Source: Phyllobacterium bourgognense
GTDB lineage: Bacteria > Pseudomonadota > Alphaproteobacteria > Rhizobiales > Rhizobiaceae
Length of the DNA: 64,000 bases
Assembly (NCBI RefSeq): GCF_003337575.1
Contig: NZ_QPJM01000002.1
Coordinates: forward strand, 467,294 to 531,293
Direction of reading: 5' to 3'
Position 1 is the stretch's first letter. Every line of letters starts with the position of its first letter. The position numbers and the translations under genes are program-made. This document shows, piece after piece, positions 37,568-44,903 of this stretch. The notes under the pieces were generated by a model. The model was given only the letters and a program-made list of their open reading frames with translations. It was not told where the DNA came from and did not search any database.

Positions 37568-38032
37568 TCACATTTTTTCGCCGGGCAGTTGGCTGACCTG
37601 CTTCACCCAGTCGACGAACTGCGCTTCATCGAATTGGCCTTCATAGATATCGAGATACCGCACTTCCTTGTGCTTGGACGCGCCGGGCGGGACAGGACTG
37701 AGTGACGTGCCGCGAAAGAAGGTGACCTTGACGTACTTCGTGAAGCAATGAAAGCTGAGGAACCAGGTCTTTTCGTCCAACCCATAGAGGGGCGAGTTCC
37801 ATTTGACCGCCTTGTGCACGCTGGGAACGGTGCGCACGATAAGCGCGTCGAGGCGGCGACCGAGGTCGCTTTTCCAGCCCGGCATGGCTGCAATGTAGGC
37901 CTGCACCGGGGCGTCGCCGTAGCCCTTCGCGATCTGAGGATTGCCGCCTGAGAGGAGGACCGGCTGTGTGGGTGCCACCGGGCTCTTGGTTTTGGCAAGC
38001 AAGGAAGAATTTTCGCTCTCTCTTGTTTTCAT
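37568..38032 (-). CDS. DUF1801 family protein
   Basis: 154 residues from MKTRESENSS (ATG at 38032), preceded by GAGGA at good spacing; an upstream extension has no ribosome site. The domain (VQAYIAAMPGWKSDLGRRLDALIVRTVPSVHKAVKWNSPLYGLDEKTWFLSFHCFTKYVKVTFF) is DUF1801, but from a different subgroup than the downstream neighbour. The N-terminal 45 residues look disordered. Function unknown. Confidence 0.84.
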   Translation of the reverse strand: MKTRESENSSLLAKTKSPVAPTQPVLLSGGNPQIAKGYGDAPVQAYIAAMPGWKSDLGRRLDALIVRTVPSVHKAVKWNSPLYGLDEKTWFLSFHCFTKYVKVTFFRGTSLSPVPPGASKHKEVRYLDIYEGQFDEAQFVDWVKQVSQLPGEKM

Positions 38033-38113
38033 GTTGATTCCTCCACTTTGGTCCGGCAACCATAAACAGCGAATCCTGTAGGTTTCAAGGACAGGTCCCG
38101 CTACAGTCGCATA

Positions 38114-38677
38114 ATGCGTATCATGCTCCGGTGGTTACCGCTCTTTCTCTTCGCCGCCTTGTGCGGGCATGCCGAGGCGCAAAGTTTCGGCGTCTGCCAC
38201 GGCTATGGCTGTACCTTTCAGACGCGGGTGGGATTGACACCGGCGGATCGCTCGCGGATTGCTTCCATCATGGCGGGAGGACGCGCTTCGCCTGCGGCCG
38301 AGCGCGCTGCCCTTCGCCGTGCGGTGGAGGTATTCGAGCGGCGTAGCGTTGCTGTGATCGGGGTGATTGACCGGCCAAAGATGGATTTCGGCAAGGGCCG
38401 CGAGAAAGGTCAGATGGATTGTGTCGATGAGTCGACCAATACGGATCATTTTCTCCGCTATCTGCAGGGCGCCGGACTATTGCACCATCATCGCGTTGTA
38501 CGGAGAGATTCGCGCGGGAGTTTCATCGACGGCCGCTACCCACATTTTACCGCCGTTCTCAAGGATGATTCTGGGACATCCTGGGCCGTCGACTCCTGGT
38601 ATGAGCCGGGAGGCGGACCGCCTGATGTGATGCTTTTGTCGGAATGGCACCGTCGGGGTTACGGCGGGCAGAGATAG
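38114..38677 (+). CDS. Conserved secreted protein of unknown function
   Basis: 187 residues with a signal peptide (WLPLFLFAALCGHAEAQ). The mature protein has a CHGYGC motif near the N-terminus and the strongly patterned stretch MDCVDESTNTDHFLRYLQ, then LLHHHRVVRRDSRG and SWAVDSWYEPGG. The single Cys followed by His and Asp/Trp-rich segments recalls transglutaminase-like or cysteine-peptidase folds, but I cannot assign one. I believe close relatives exist across Rhizobiales. It diverges from the DUF1801 pair with about 80 bp between. Confidence 0.75.
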   Translation: MRIMLRWLPLFLFAALCGHAEAQSFGVCHGYGCTFQTRVGLTPADRSRIASIMAGGRASPAAERAALRRAVEVFERRSVAVIGVIDRPKMDFGKGREKGQMDCVDESTNTDHFLRYLQGAGLLHHHRVVRRDSRGSFIDGRYPHFTAVLKDDSGTSWAVDSWYEPGGGPPDVMLLSEWHRRGYGGQR

Positions 38678-38678
38678 A

Positions 38679-38700
38679 ACAAATTTCGTCTAAATAGAGC
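38679..38700. repeat. Remnant of a family C element end
   Basis: AACAAATTTCGTCTAAATAG followed by AGCC matches the left terminus of the element at 26485-26757 with three or four changes. No second end is seen nearby. It lies between the secreted-protein gene and the RNA hairpin locus. Confidence 0.55.
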
Positions 38701-38711
38701 CAGAAACAACA

Positions 38712-38822
38712 ACACCCACCGCGGGAGGAGGTGCGGTGGGTGTCGTTTTGTAAAGACCGGCCGGGAGGAGGAGTGCCGGTCTTCGATCGCGGGAACTTTG
38801 GGAGGAGGATAAAGCCCGGCGA
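38712..38822 (-). ncRNA. Triple hairpin RNA locus with CCUCCUCCC loops (cuckoo / alpha-r14 type)
   Basis: Read on the minus strand, three consecutive hairpins each expose CCUCCUCCC, an anti-Shine-Dalgarno sequence, in the loop: 38787-38822 (bulged stem), 38753-38783 (perfect 9-bp stem) and 38712-38743 (perfect 11-bp stem). They follow the DUF1127 gene by 15 bp. Cuckoo RNAs of Rhodobacterales and the alpha-r14 sRNAs of Sinorhizobium (NfeR1) share this motif, and cuckoo RNAs lie downstream of DUF1127 genes, so they are probably processed from the same transcript. A U-rich tail (UUGUUGUUUCUG) follows the last hairpin. Confidence 0.85.
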
Positions 38823-38837
38823 TATTCTTGTATTCGA

Positions 38838-38984
38838 TTAGCGTACTGCAGACTTCTTGGCGACGAACGGGATGTCCGAACGTGCAATGCCCAGATCGCT
38901 GAGTTCGCGGGTCGACAGACGGTTCAGCTCGGAAACCGTGTCACGATAACGGCGCCAGTTGCTGTAAGAGCGGATAAGGTTCAT
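38838..38984 (-). CDS. DUF1127 small protein
   Basis: 48 residues, MNLIRSYSNWRRYRDTVSEL then NRLSTRELSDLGIARSDIP and VAKKSAVR. This is the Arg-rich DUF1127 family, small proteins often under stress or phosphate control and implicated in RNA turnover in Agrobacterium and Rhodobacter. The ATG has a GAAGTGGTGAAATGA leader. The hairpin RNA locus follows directly and is probably cotranscribed. A 250-bp region with small palindromes separates it from the divergent DUF2157 gene. Confidence 0.9.
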   Translation of the reverse strand: MNLIRSYSNWRRYRDTVSELNRLSTRELSDLGIARSDIPFVAKKSAVR

Positions 38985-39238
38985 TTCATTTCACCACTTC
39001 GGTTTTTTGTTTGATTGATCACTCTTGATCGTTGAGTGGAAGATAGTGGATGACGTCCTCAAGTTGGAGAGCCAAGTTTGCAGGTCAGCTATGCAATTGC
39101 TGCATTGCAGCATTAATTCGCGTTAATTGTTGCGGCGCACCAGAGGCGGTTTTGAGTTGAATTTGTGCACCGCCTTGCAATTGCGTTTTTGCAGTCAGTC
39201 GCGTTACCTTCACACCGGCGAGACTCAAGGGAGCATCC

Positions 39239-40366
39239 GTGGCACTCACCATTGGATTGAGGAAACATATTGCGCGCTGGCAGCGGGACGGGGTGATCGA
39301 CGAGATCATCGCCGAACGGCTTCGCAAAGACCTAGACGATCATCGCTCCGGCTTTGGCCTTGGAGGTATCCTCGCGGTGCTCGGCGCGGTTCTTCTCGGA
39401 GCGGCGATCATCTCGCTCGTCGCGGCGAATTGGGAGGCAATGCCCCGGCTGTTTCGCGTTGGCCTGATCATATCGGTGCTTTGGCTTGGTTATGTTGGCG
39501 GCGCATGGCGGGAAAGTCTCGGCGACCGGCGCTTCGGTCAGGCGCTGTACTTGATCGCCGCGATCACGTTTGGTGCCGGAATTGCGTTGATTGGCCAAAT
39601 GTACCACCTGTCGGGCGATGTATCGGATGCCGTGCTCCTCTGGGTCGCCGGCACGATGGTTGCGGCATTGTTCCTGCGCTCGCCCGTGCTTGTCTCGGCG
39701 GGCGTTGCCATTACAGGTCTTTACCTGTTCTCTTCGCTTGATCGGTCCACGGGAGAGCCTTTCAGCTATGTCTGGCTGGTGCCGGTCCTGCTTTTCATCA
39801 GTGCCGGTTTGGTCTGGTACGCGAAGGGCAGGGCCGCCCAGCATCTTATCGCGCTATTGCTCGTCACCTACGTGCTTGTCGTCCGAATTGATCTCGACGA
39901 GGTCGCGGTTTTATGGGTGGCCGGGCTGATCGGTGCCGTATGCTTCATGATGGACGCCGTGCGTCCCGGCCTCCTGGACCGGATGACCGGCTGGACAGAG
40001 CCCTTGGGCGCCTATGGCTTCTTCATGGTGCTCGTGGCGCTATTATTCTTTCAGTTCGATATCGCCAGCAATGAATATGCCGATGAAGCGATTCCCGGTC
40101 AGGTACTGATCGGATTTGCGATCCTTGGGTGCTCGATCGCGGGTCTCATACTTTCGGGCCACCGTAATCTGGCGGTGCGGTGGATTGCCTATACGGTCTT
40201 CTCGCTGGAGGTTCTCTATCTGGCCTTCGAGACTATCGGCACGATGATCGGGACCGCGAGTTTCTTCCTGAGCGCCGGTGTGCTGGTTCTGCTTCTCGCC
40301 GCCTTCGTCATTCGGATGGAGCGACGGCTTCAGAAAAGGAATCCGAAAAGGCAGGCAGCGGCATGA
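39239..40366 (+). CDS. DUF2157 membrane protein
   Basis: 375 residues, start GTG 39239. A soluble N-terminal part (RKHIARWQRDGVIDEIIAERL) is followed by roughly ten hydrophobic helices, the usual DUF2157 layout, with the conserved GIALIGQMYHLSGDVSDAVLLW. Its stop overlaps the next gene by 4 bp. DUF2157 next to a GDYXXLXY protein is a recurrent pair in bacteria with unknown purpose. Confidence 0.85.
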   Translation: MALTIGLRKHIARWQRDGVIDEIIAERLRKDLDDHRSGFGLGGILAVLGAVLLGAAIISLVAANWEAMPRLFRVGLIISVLWLGYVGGAWRESLGDRRFGQALYLIAAITFGAGIALIGQMYHLSGDVSDAVLLWVAGTMVAALFLRSPVLVSAGVAITGLYLFSSLDRSTGEPFSYVWLVPVLLFISAGLVWYAKGRAAQHLIALLLVTYVLVVRIDLDEVAVLWVAGLIGAVCFMMDAVRPGLLDRMTGWTEPLGAYGFFMVLVALLFFQFDIASNEYADEAIPGQVLIGFAILGCSIAGLILSGHRNLAVRWIAYTVFSLEVLYLAFETIGTMIGTASFFLSAGVLVLLLAAFVIRMERRLQKRNPKRQAAA

Positions 40367-40938
40367 AAATAAAGATTAATCGCTTTCTCTGCCTTGGTGC
40401 CGCAGTGGCGCTTATGCAGTCCGGTGTGCTCTACGCCATGATCCAGCAGCACGTTTCGATCCTGCGCGATGGCACCGACATCACATTGCAAAGTGAACCT
40501 GTCGATCCGCATGATTTCTTGCGCGGCGACTATGTCATCCTTCGCTATGCCATCTCAAATATCGAGGCCGGCAAGATCAGTGGAACTGTTCCCGCAACCG
40601 ATGGACCTGCCGATGTCTACGTAACTGTGAAAGAGGGCGACGGGGGCGTGTGGACGTTCGCTGGCGCCTCTTGGCAGGAGCTCAAGGACGTGCCGTCTGG
40701 CGAAGTGCAACTGCGCGGCCGCACATCCAGCTTTGCCAACGCGGCGGCTTATAGCCCCCTCCGCATCACCTATGGCATCGAGCGCTATTACGTGCCGGAA
40801 GGTCAGGGACGGGCGATCGAAGCTCAGCAACAGGAACGAAAGATTGAGGCGGTAATTGCCGTATCGAGCGCGGGAGACGCGCAGATCCGCGCATTGAAGG
40901 ACAATGGCAACGTGCTTTACGAAGAGCCAATTTACTGA
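40363..40938 (+). CDS. GDYXXLXY domain protein
   Basis: 191 residues. One N-terminal membrane helix or signal anchor (FLCLGAAVALMQSGVLYAMI) then an extracytoplasmic domain with the family motif, here DFLRGDYVILRYAIS. The conserved VDPHDFLRGDYV also resembles the DUF4401/DUF2157-linked family. ATG 40363 overlaps the DUF2157 stop (ATGA), so the two are coupled. Function unknown. Confidence 0.87.
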   Translation: MKIKINRFLCLGAAVALMQSGVLYAMIQQHVSILRDGTDITLQSEPVDPHDFLRGDYVILRYAISNIEAGKISGTVPATDGPADVYVTVKEGDGGVWTFAGASWQELKDVPSGEVQLRGRTSSFANAAAYSPLRITYGIERYYVPEGQGRAIEAQQQERKIEAVIAVSSAGDAQIRALKDNGNVLYEEPIY

Positions 40939-41053
40939 GTTCGGTAACTGAACGTTGCCAACAAAATATATTCTGCCGGAAGCCGGGCTTTTTCCTTTGA
41001 CGCTGGAAGAGAGGGTGATATAGGGACCGGCGCTTGAGGCTTATGCTTCATCT

Positions 41054-41136
41054 GCGGATATGGCGAAATTGGTAGACGCACCAGATTTAGGTTCTGGCGG
41101 GAGACCGTGGGGGTTCGAGTCCCTCTATCCGCACCA
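41054..41136 (+). tRNA. tRNA-Leu (UAG)
   Basis: Acceptor GCGGATA pairs with TATCCGC, D-arm GGCGAAATTGGTAGAC, anticodon arm CCAGA-TTTAGGT-TCTGG with anticodon TAG, a long variable arm as expected for leucine, T-arm GGTTCGAGTCC and encoded CCA. It lies between the GDYXXLXY gene and the end of rfbD. Confidence 0.95.
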
Positions 41137-41163
41137 CCTCCTTACCCCGACGTCATATTCACC

Positions 41164-42051
41164 TCAATTTTGTTCGACCAACTTGTCTATCACGGGCGCA
41201 AGGGAGACGTTCCATTTTGGCGCGCGCCAATCGAAAACGTCAAAGAACTTGTCCGTCGACAATCTGGAATTGAGCGGGCGAATGGCCTTTGTCGGGTAGT
41301 CCGCCGTGAGAATGTCCTTGACCTCGGCATAAGGACCGCCTTTTTTGCTGCTCTCGGCAAAGATTTCCCTGGCGAACGAACTCCAGTTCGTATTGCCGGT
41401 GCCCGCAAGATGATAGATGCCGAATGCATCGAATGCTGCGTCTGTCTGCAGACGATCCGCAACTCGCAAAATACCGTCTGCTATGTCGAGCGCCGATGTG
41501 GGATTGCCCCATTGATCCGAAACCACCGACACGGTCTCGCGGCTTTCCGCCAGCTTCAGCATCGTCTTGACAAAATTCTTGCCGAACGGGCTGTAGACCC
41601 ATGCTGTGCGCAAGATCAGATGGTGGGGGTTGGCGGCGGCGACGGCTATCTCACCATCAAGCTTCGACCGGCCATAAACGCTGCGCGGTCCGGTCGGATC
41701 GGCTTCCATATAAGGCACTTCACCCTCGCCAGAAAAGACATAGTCCGTAGAGAGATGGATTACCGGAGCGCCGGTCGCTGCAGCCGCTTGGGCCACAATT
41801 CCCGCGCCGACTGCATTAGCGGCATGCGCCAGCTCCGGTTCGTCCTCCGCAAGATCGACTGCCGTATATGCTGCCACGGAAACAACGAGATCGGGCCTGG
41901 CGGCATGAATGGCATCGCGTATCGTTTCCGGTCGCGTCAGATCGAGTTCGGGACGCCCAAGGGCAACGAGTTCGATTGAAGCCTGATGCGCTGCCCGTTC
42001 GACGAGGCTGCGTACGACTTGTCCTTCTCGTCCCGTAACGACAATCCTCAT
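41164..42051 (-). CDS. rfbD: dTDP-4-dehydrorhamnose reductase
   Basis: 295 residues from [16 protein letters not shown]; the frame extends further upstream inside rfbB. SDR fold: GxxGQ nucleotide motif (TGREGQV), [18 protein letters not shown] and the catalytic STDYVFSG with later YGRSKLDGE (YxxxK). It makes dTDP-L-rhamnose from the keto sugar. Last gene of rfbACBD; its start overlaps rfbB by 4 bp. Confidence 0.95.
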   Translation of the reverse strand: MRIVVTGREGQVVRSLVERAAHQASIELVALGRPELDLTRPETIRDAIHAARPDLVVSVAAYTAVDLAEDEPELAHAANAVGAGIVAQAAAATGAPVIHLSTDYVFSGEGEVPYMEADPTGPRSVYGRSKLDGEIAVAAANPHHLILRTAWVYSPFGKNFVKTMLKLAESRETVSVVSDQWGNPTSALDIADGILRVADRLQTDAAFDAFGIYHLAGTGNTNWSSFAREIFAESSKKGGPYAEVKDILTADYPTKAIRPLNSRLSTDKFFDVFDWRAPKWNVSLAPVIDKLVEQN

Positions 42052-43118
42052 GACGCTCCTTTGTTCGCTGCGCCAAGCCGCTCGCCAGCATAACGCTCGC
42101 CGCGAATCGGCTGCCACCACCACTCATTGTCGAGATACCACTGCACCGTGCGTGCAAGGCCGGTCTCGAATGTTTCCACGGGTGTCCACCCGAGCTCACG
42201 CTCTATCTTGGAGGCATCTATGGCATAGCGGCGATCATGGCCCGGCCTGTCGGTCACAAAAGTGATCAGGTCGCGGTAACGCCGGCTACCGCTCCGGGGA
42301 CGTTTCTGGTCGAGAATATCGCATATCGTTTCGACGACGCTAAGGTTGGTGCGTTCTGCGCGACCTCCGATATTGTAACTTTCGCCGGATTTGCCCTTGG
42401 TGACGACCAGTTCCAATGCGCGAGCATGATCTTCCACGTACAACCAGTCACGTATATTGGCACCGGCGCCGTAGACAGGCAGGGGTTTGCCATCGAGAGC
42501 ATTGAGGATGACCAGCGGGATGAGTTTTTCCGGAAAATGGAACGGGCCGTAATTGTTCGAGCAATTCGACAGGACCACAGGCAGGCCATAGGTCTCATGC
42601 CAGGCTCTCACGAGGTGATCGGAAGCAGCTTTGGAAGCGGAATAGGGTGACGATGGTGCGTAAGGCGTCTCTTCGGTGAAGATACCGCTGTCGAAGGGCA
42701 AATCGCCGAACACTTCATCGGTAGAAATGTGATGGAAGCGGAAAGCAGATTTTTCCGGCTCCGAAAGTTCCCGCCAATAGGTGAGCGCCGCATTGAGCAT
42801 ACGGAATGTGCCAATGATGTTGGTTTCGATGAACGCGGCCGGACCATCGATAGAGCGATCGACATGGCTCTCAGCTGCCAGATGCATGATCGCATCGATC
42901 TTCTCGCTGCGGAGAATGCCGAGGATCGTCGTATCGTCGCAGATATCAGCCTCGACGAAGCTGTAATTGGGATGGTTTTCGAGCTGGCGCAACGAAGCGA
43001 GATTGCCCGCATAGGTGAGCTTGTCGACATTGACGACATGGTTCTTCGGGTTGGCAGCGAGATGACGGCAGACCGCTGATCCAATGAAGCCGGCCCCGCC
43101 GGTAACAAGTATCTTCAT
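42048..43118 (-). CDS. rfbB: dTDP-glucose 4,6-dehydratase
   Basis: 356 residues. NAD motif [15 protein letters not shown], catalytic [11 protein letters not shown] and [30 protein letters not shown]. Second enzyme of dTDP-L-rhamnose synthesis. In operon order rfbA-rfbC-rfbB-rfbD it follows rfbC after 15 bp. Confidence 0.96.
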   Translation of the reverse strand: MKILVTGGAGFIGSAVCRHLAANPKNHVVNVDKLTYAGNLASLRQLENHPNYSFVEADICDDTTILGILRSEKIDAIMHLAAESHVDRSIDGPAAFIETNIIGTFRMLNAALTYWRELSEPEKSAFRFHHISTDEVFGDLPFDSGIFTEETPYAPSSPYSASKAASDHLVRAWHETYGLPVVLSNCSNNYGPFHFPEKLIPLVILNALDGKPLPVYGAGANIRDWLYVEDHARALELVVTKGKSGESYNIGGRAERTNLSVVETICDILDQKRPRSGSRRYRDLITFVTDRPGHDRRYAIDASKIERELGWTPVETFETGLARTVQWYLDNEWWWQPIRGERYAGERLGAANKGAS

Positions 43119-43133
43119 GAAACTGATTGCTCC

Positions 43134-43688
43134 TCAGGGAAAAATATCGGCACCATCGAGCAAGGGCGCTTTCCGGTCCTTGTCAGACAGCTGAATAGCA
43201 GCGGCCTCGAAGGGCCATTCGATACCAATTGAAGGATCGTCGAAACGGATATTGCGATCGTGTTCGGGGGAATAATAATCCGTCACCTTATACATGACTT
43301 CGGTGTTTTCCTCCAAAGTCAGAAACCCGTGTGCGAAGCCTTTTGGAACAAGGATCTGGTTCCATTTCGTCGCCGATACCTCTAGTGCGAGCCATTTCCC
43401 GAATGTAGGCGATGACTTCCGGATGTCGACGACAACATCGAGTATCGAGCCACTCACCACGCGCACCAGTTTATCCTGCGCGCGTGGCGGCAACTGGTAA
43501 TGCAACCCGCGAAGAACACCCTTGGCAGCCGAAAGAGAGTGATTGTCCTGAACAAACTGCAGATCGATCCCGGCTTTGGCCAAGGCTTGCGCATTATAGG
43601 TTTCGGAGAAGAAACCTCTGTCATCGCCGAATTTTGGCGGCTTGATCTCGAACACGCCTGTGAGGGCGAGAGGCGTGATTTCAATCAT
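43134..43688 (-). CDS. rfbC: dTDP-4-dehydrorhamnose 3,5-epimerase
   Basis: 184 residues from MIEITPLAL; the frame continues upstream into rfbA. RmlC cupin: [34 protein letters not shown] with the catalytic His, and [26 protein letters not shown] with the second His. Third step (C3/C5 epimerisation). Overlaps rfbA by 8 bp. Confidence 0.95.
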   Translation of the reverse strand: MIEITPLALTGVFEIKPPKFGDDRGFFSETYNAQALAKAGIDLQFVQDNHSLSAAKGVLRGLHYQLPPRAQDKLVRVVSGSILDVVVDIRKSSPTFGKWLALEVSATKWNQILVPKGFAHGFLTLEENTEVMYKVTDYYSPEHDRNIRFDDPSIGIEWPFEAAAIQLSDKDRKAPLLDGADIFP

Positions 43689-44565
43689 CGTTTCCGACCT
43701 CCGCTGCGCGGCGGCGCAAATATGCGGCATATTCCGTCTTGCCCATTTTCGCGGCTCGCTCCAGAACCTGTCCGGCGTCCAGCCAACCCCATTCCAGGCC
43801 GATTTCTTCCGGGCAGGCGATCTTGATGCCTTGGCGGTGTTCGATGGTGCGCACGAACGAAGAGGCCTCGTGCAGACTGTCGTGGGTCCCCGTATCGAGC
43901 CAGGCATAGCCGCGTCCCAATCGCTGGACCCGCAAATCGCCGCGCTCGAGATAGACGTTATTGACGCTGGTAATCTCCAGTTCGCCGCGGTGGGAAGGCT
44001 TGATGGATCTCGCGATGTCGACAACTTCGTTGTCGTAGAAATACAGACCAGTGACGGCCCAGCTGGATTTCGGTTTGACCGGCTTTTCTTCGATGGAAAG
44101 CACCCGACCCGAGGCTTTATCGAACTCGACGACGCCATAGCGTTGCGGGTCCTCGACGTGATAGGCAAAAACCGTTCCACCCTTTGCGCCGGATGACGCC
44201 AGCTGACAGAGCTTGGAGAGACCATCGCCGAAATAGATATTGTCGCCAAGGATCATCGCGACGCTATCATCTCCGATGAAATCCCGACCGATAATGAACG
44301 CCTCCGCGAGGCCATTTGGACTTGGTTGTTCAGCATAGGAAAAATTCACGCCGAAATCGCGGCCATCCCCCAAAAGCTTCTGGAACAGCGGCAAATCATG
44401 CGGTGTCGAAATCACCAGGATGTCGCGTATCCCCGCCAGCATCAGCACGCTCAGCGGATAATAGATCATCGGTTTGTCGTAGATAGGAAGCATTTGCTTC
44501 GACACGGCGATGGTCAATGGATACAGACGCGTACCGCTTCCACCTGCGAGAATTATTCCCTTCAT
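43681..44565 (-). CDS. rfbA: Glucose-1-phosphate thymidylyltransferase
   Basis: 294 residues. Signature [16 protein letters not shown], then [48 protein letters not shown]. First enzyme of the dTDP-L-rhamnose pathway. First gene of the operon; the divergent region upstream of 44565 should hold its promoter. Confidence 0.96.
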   Translation of the reverse strand: MKGIILAGGSGTRLYPLTIAVSKQMLPIYDKPMIYYPLSVLMLAGIRDILVISTPHDLPLFQKLLGDGRDFGVNFSYAEQPSPNGLAEAFIIGRDFIGDDSVAMILGDNIYFGDGLSKLCQLASSGAKGGTVFAYHVEDPQRYGVVEFDKASGRVLSIEEKPVKPKSSWAVTGLYFYDNEVVDIARSIKPSHRGELEITSVNNVYLERGDLRVQRLGRGYAWLDTGTHDSLHEASSFVRTIEHRQGIKIACPEEIGLEWGWLDAGQVLERAAKMGKTEYAAYLRRRAAEVGNDD

Positions 44566-44903
44566 CTAATCGAAAATCCTAATCCATGGAAAATACCGTC
44601 GAACCGTTAGCCTATTCGTACGTGTTGGACAACCTCTGTGTCGTTGAACACTCAATGGAAGTTGCTGATCGTTCTCCGCCAAATTGACATCCGTCCGAGG
44701 GTCACATATCGACCAATGGAAAATGCACGTCTCTGATCCTCTGGGAAATGATGCCGAAGCGACCGACAGCGAAAACATTAGAAGTCGCGGCCAAAATGGA
44801 CGGTGACGCCGAAACTATAACGAGCGTATATTTTTGGCCGTTGGTGGCGCCCGACAGATAGTTCGAATATCTTCCACCGAACAGTAGACGGATTGGTAAA
44901 GGC
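44566..44903. other. Divergent intergenic region between rfbA and glycosyltransferase
   Basis: 338 bp, with promoters expected for both directions. An inverted repeat CGGCCAAAA (44788-44796) and TTTTGGCCG (44832-44840) brackets about 35 bp that includes AACTATAACGAGCGTATAT, a possible promoter for the plus-strand gene. Confidence 0.45.

Noticed and set aside
38712..38822. Three GGGAGGAGG boxes on the plus strand as ribosome sites or a CRISPR-like array
   Set aside because: No start codons at proper spacing, spacing and stems differ; the minus-strand hairpin reading explains all three.
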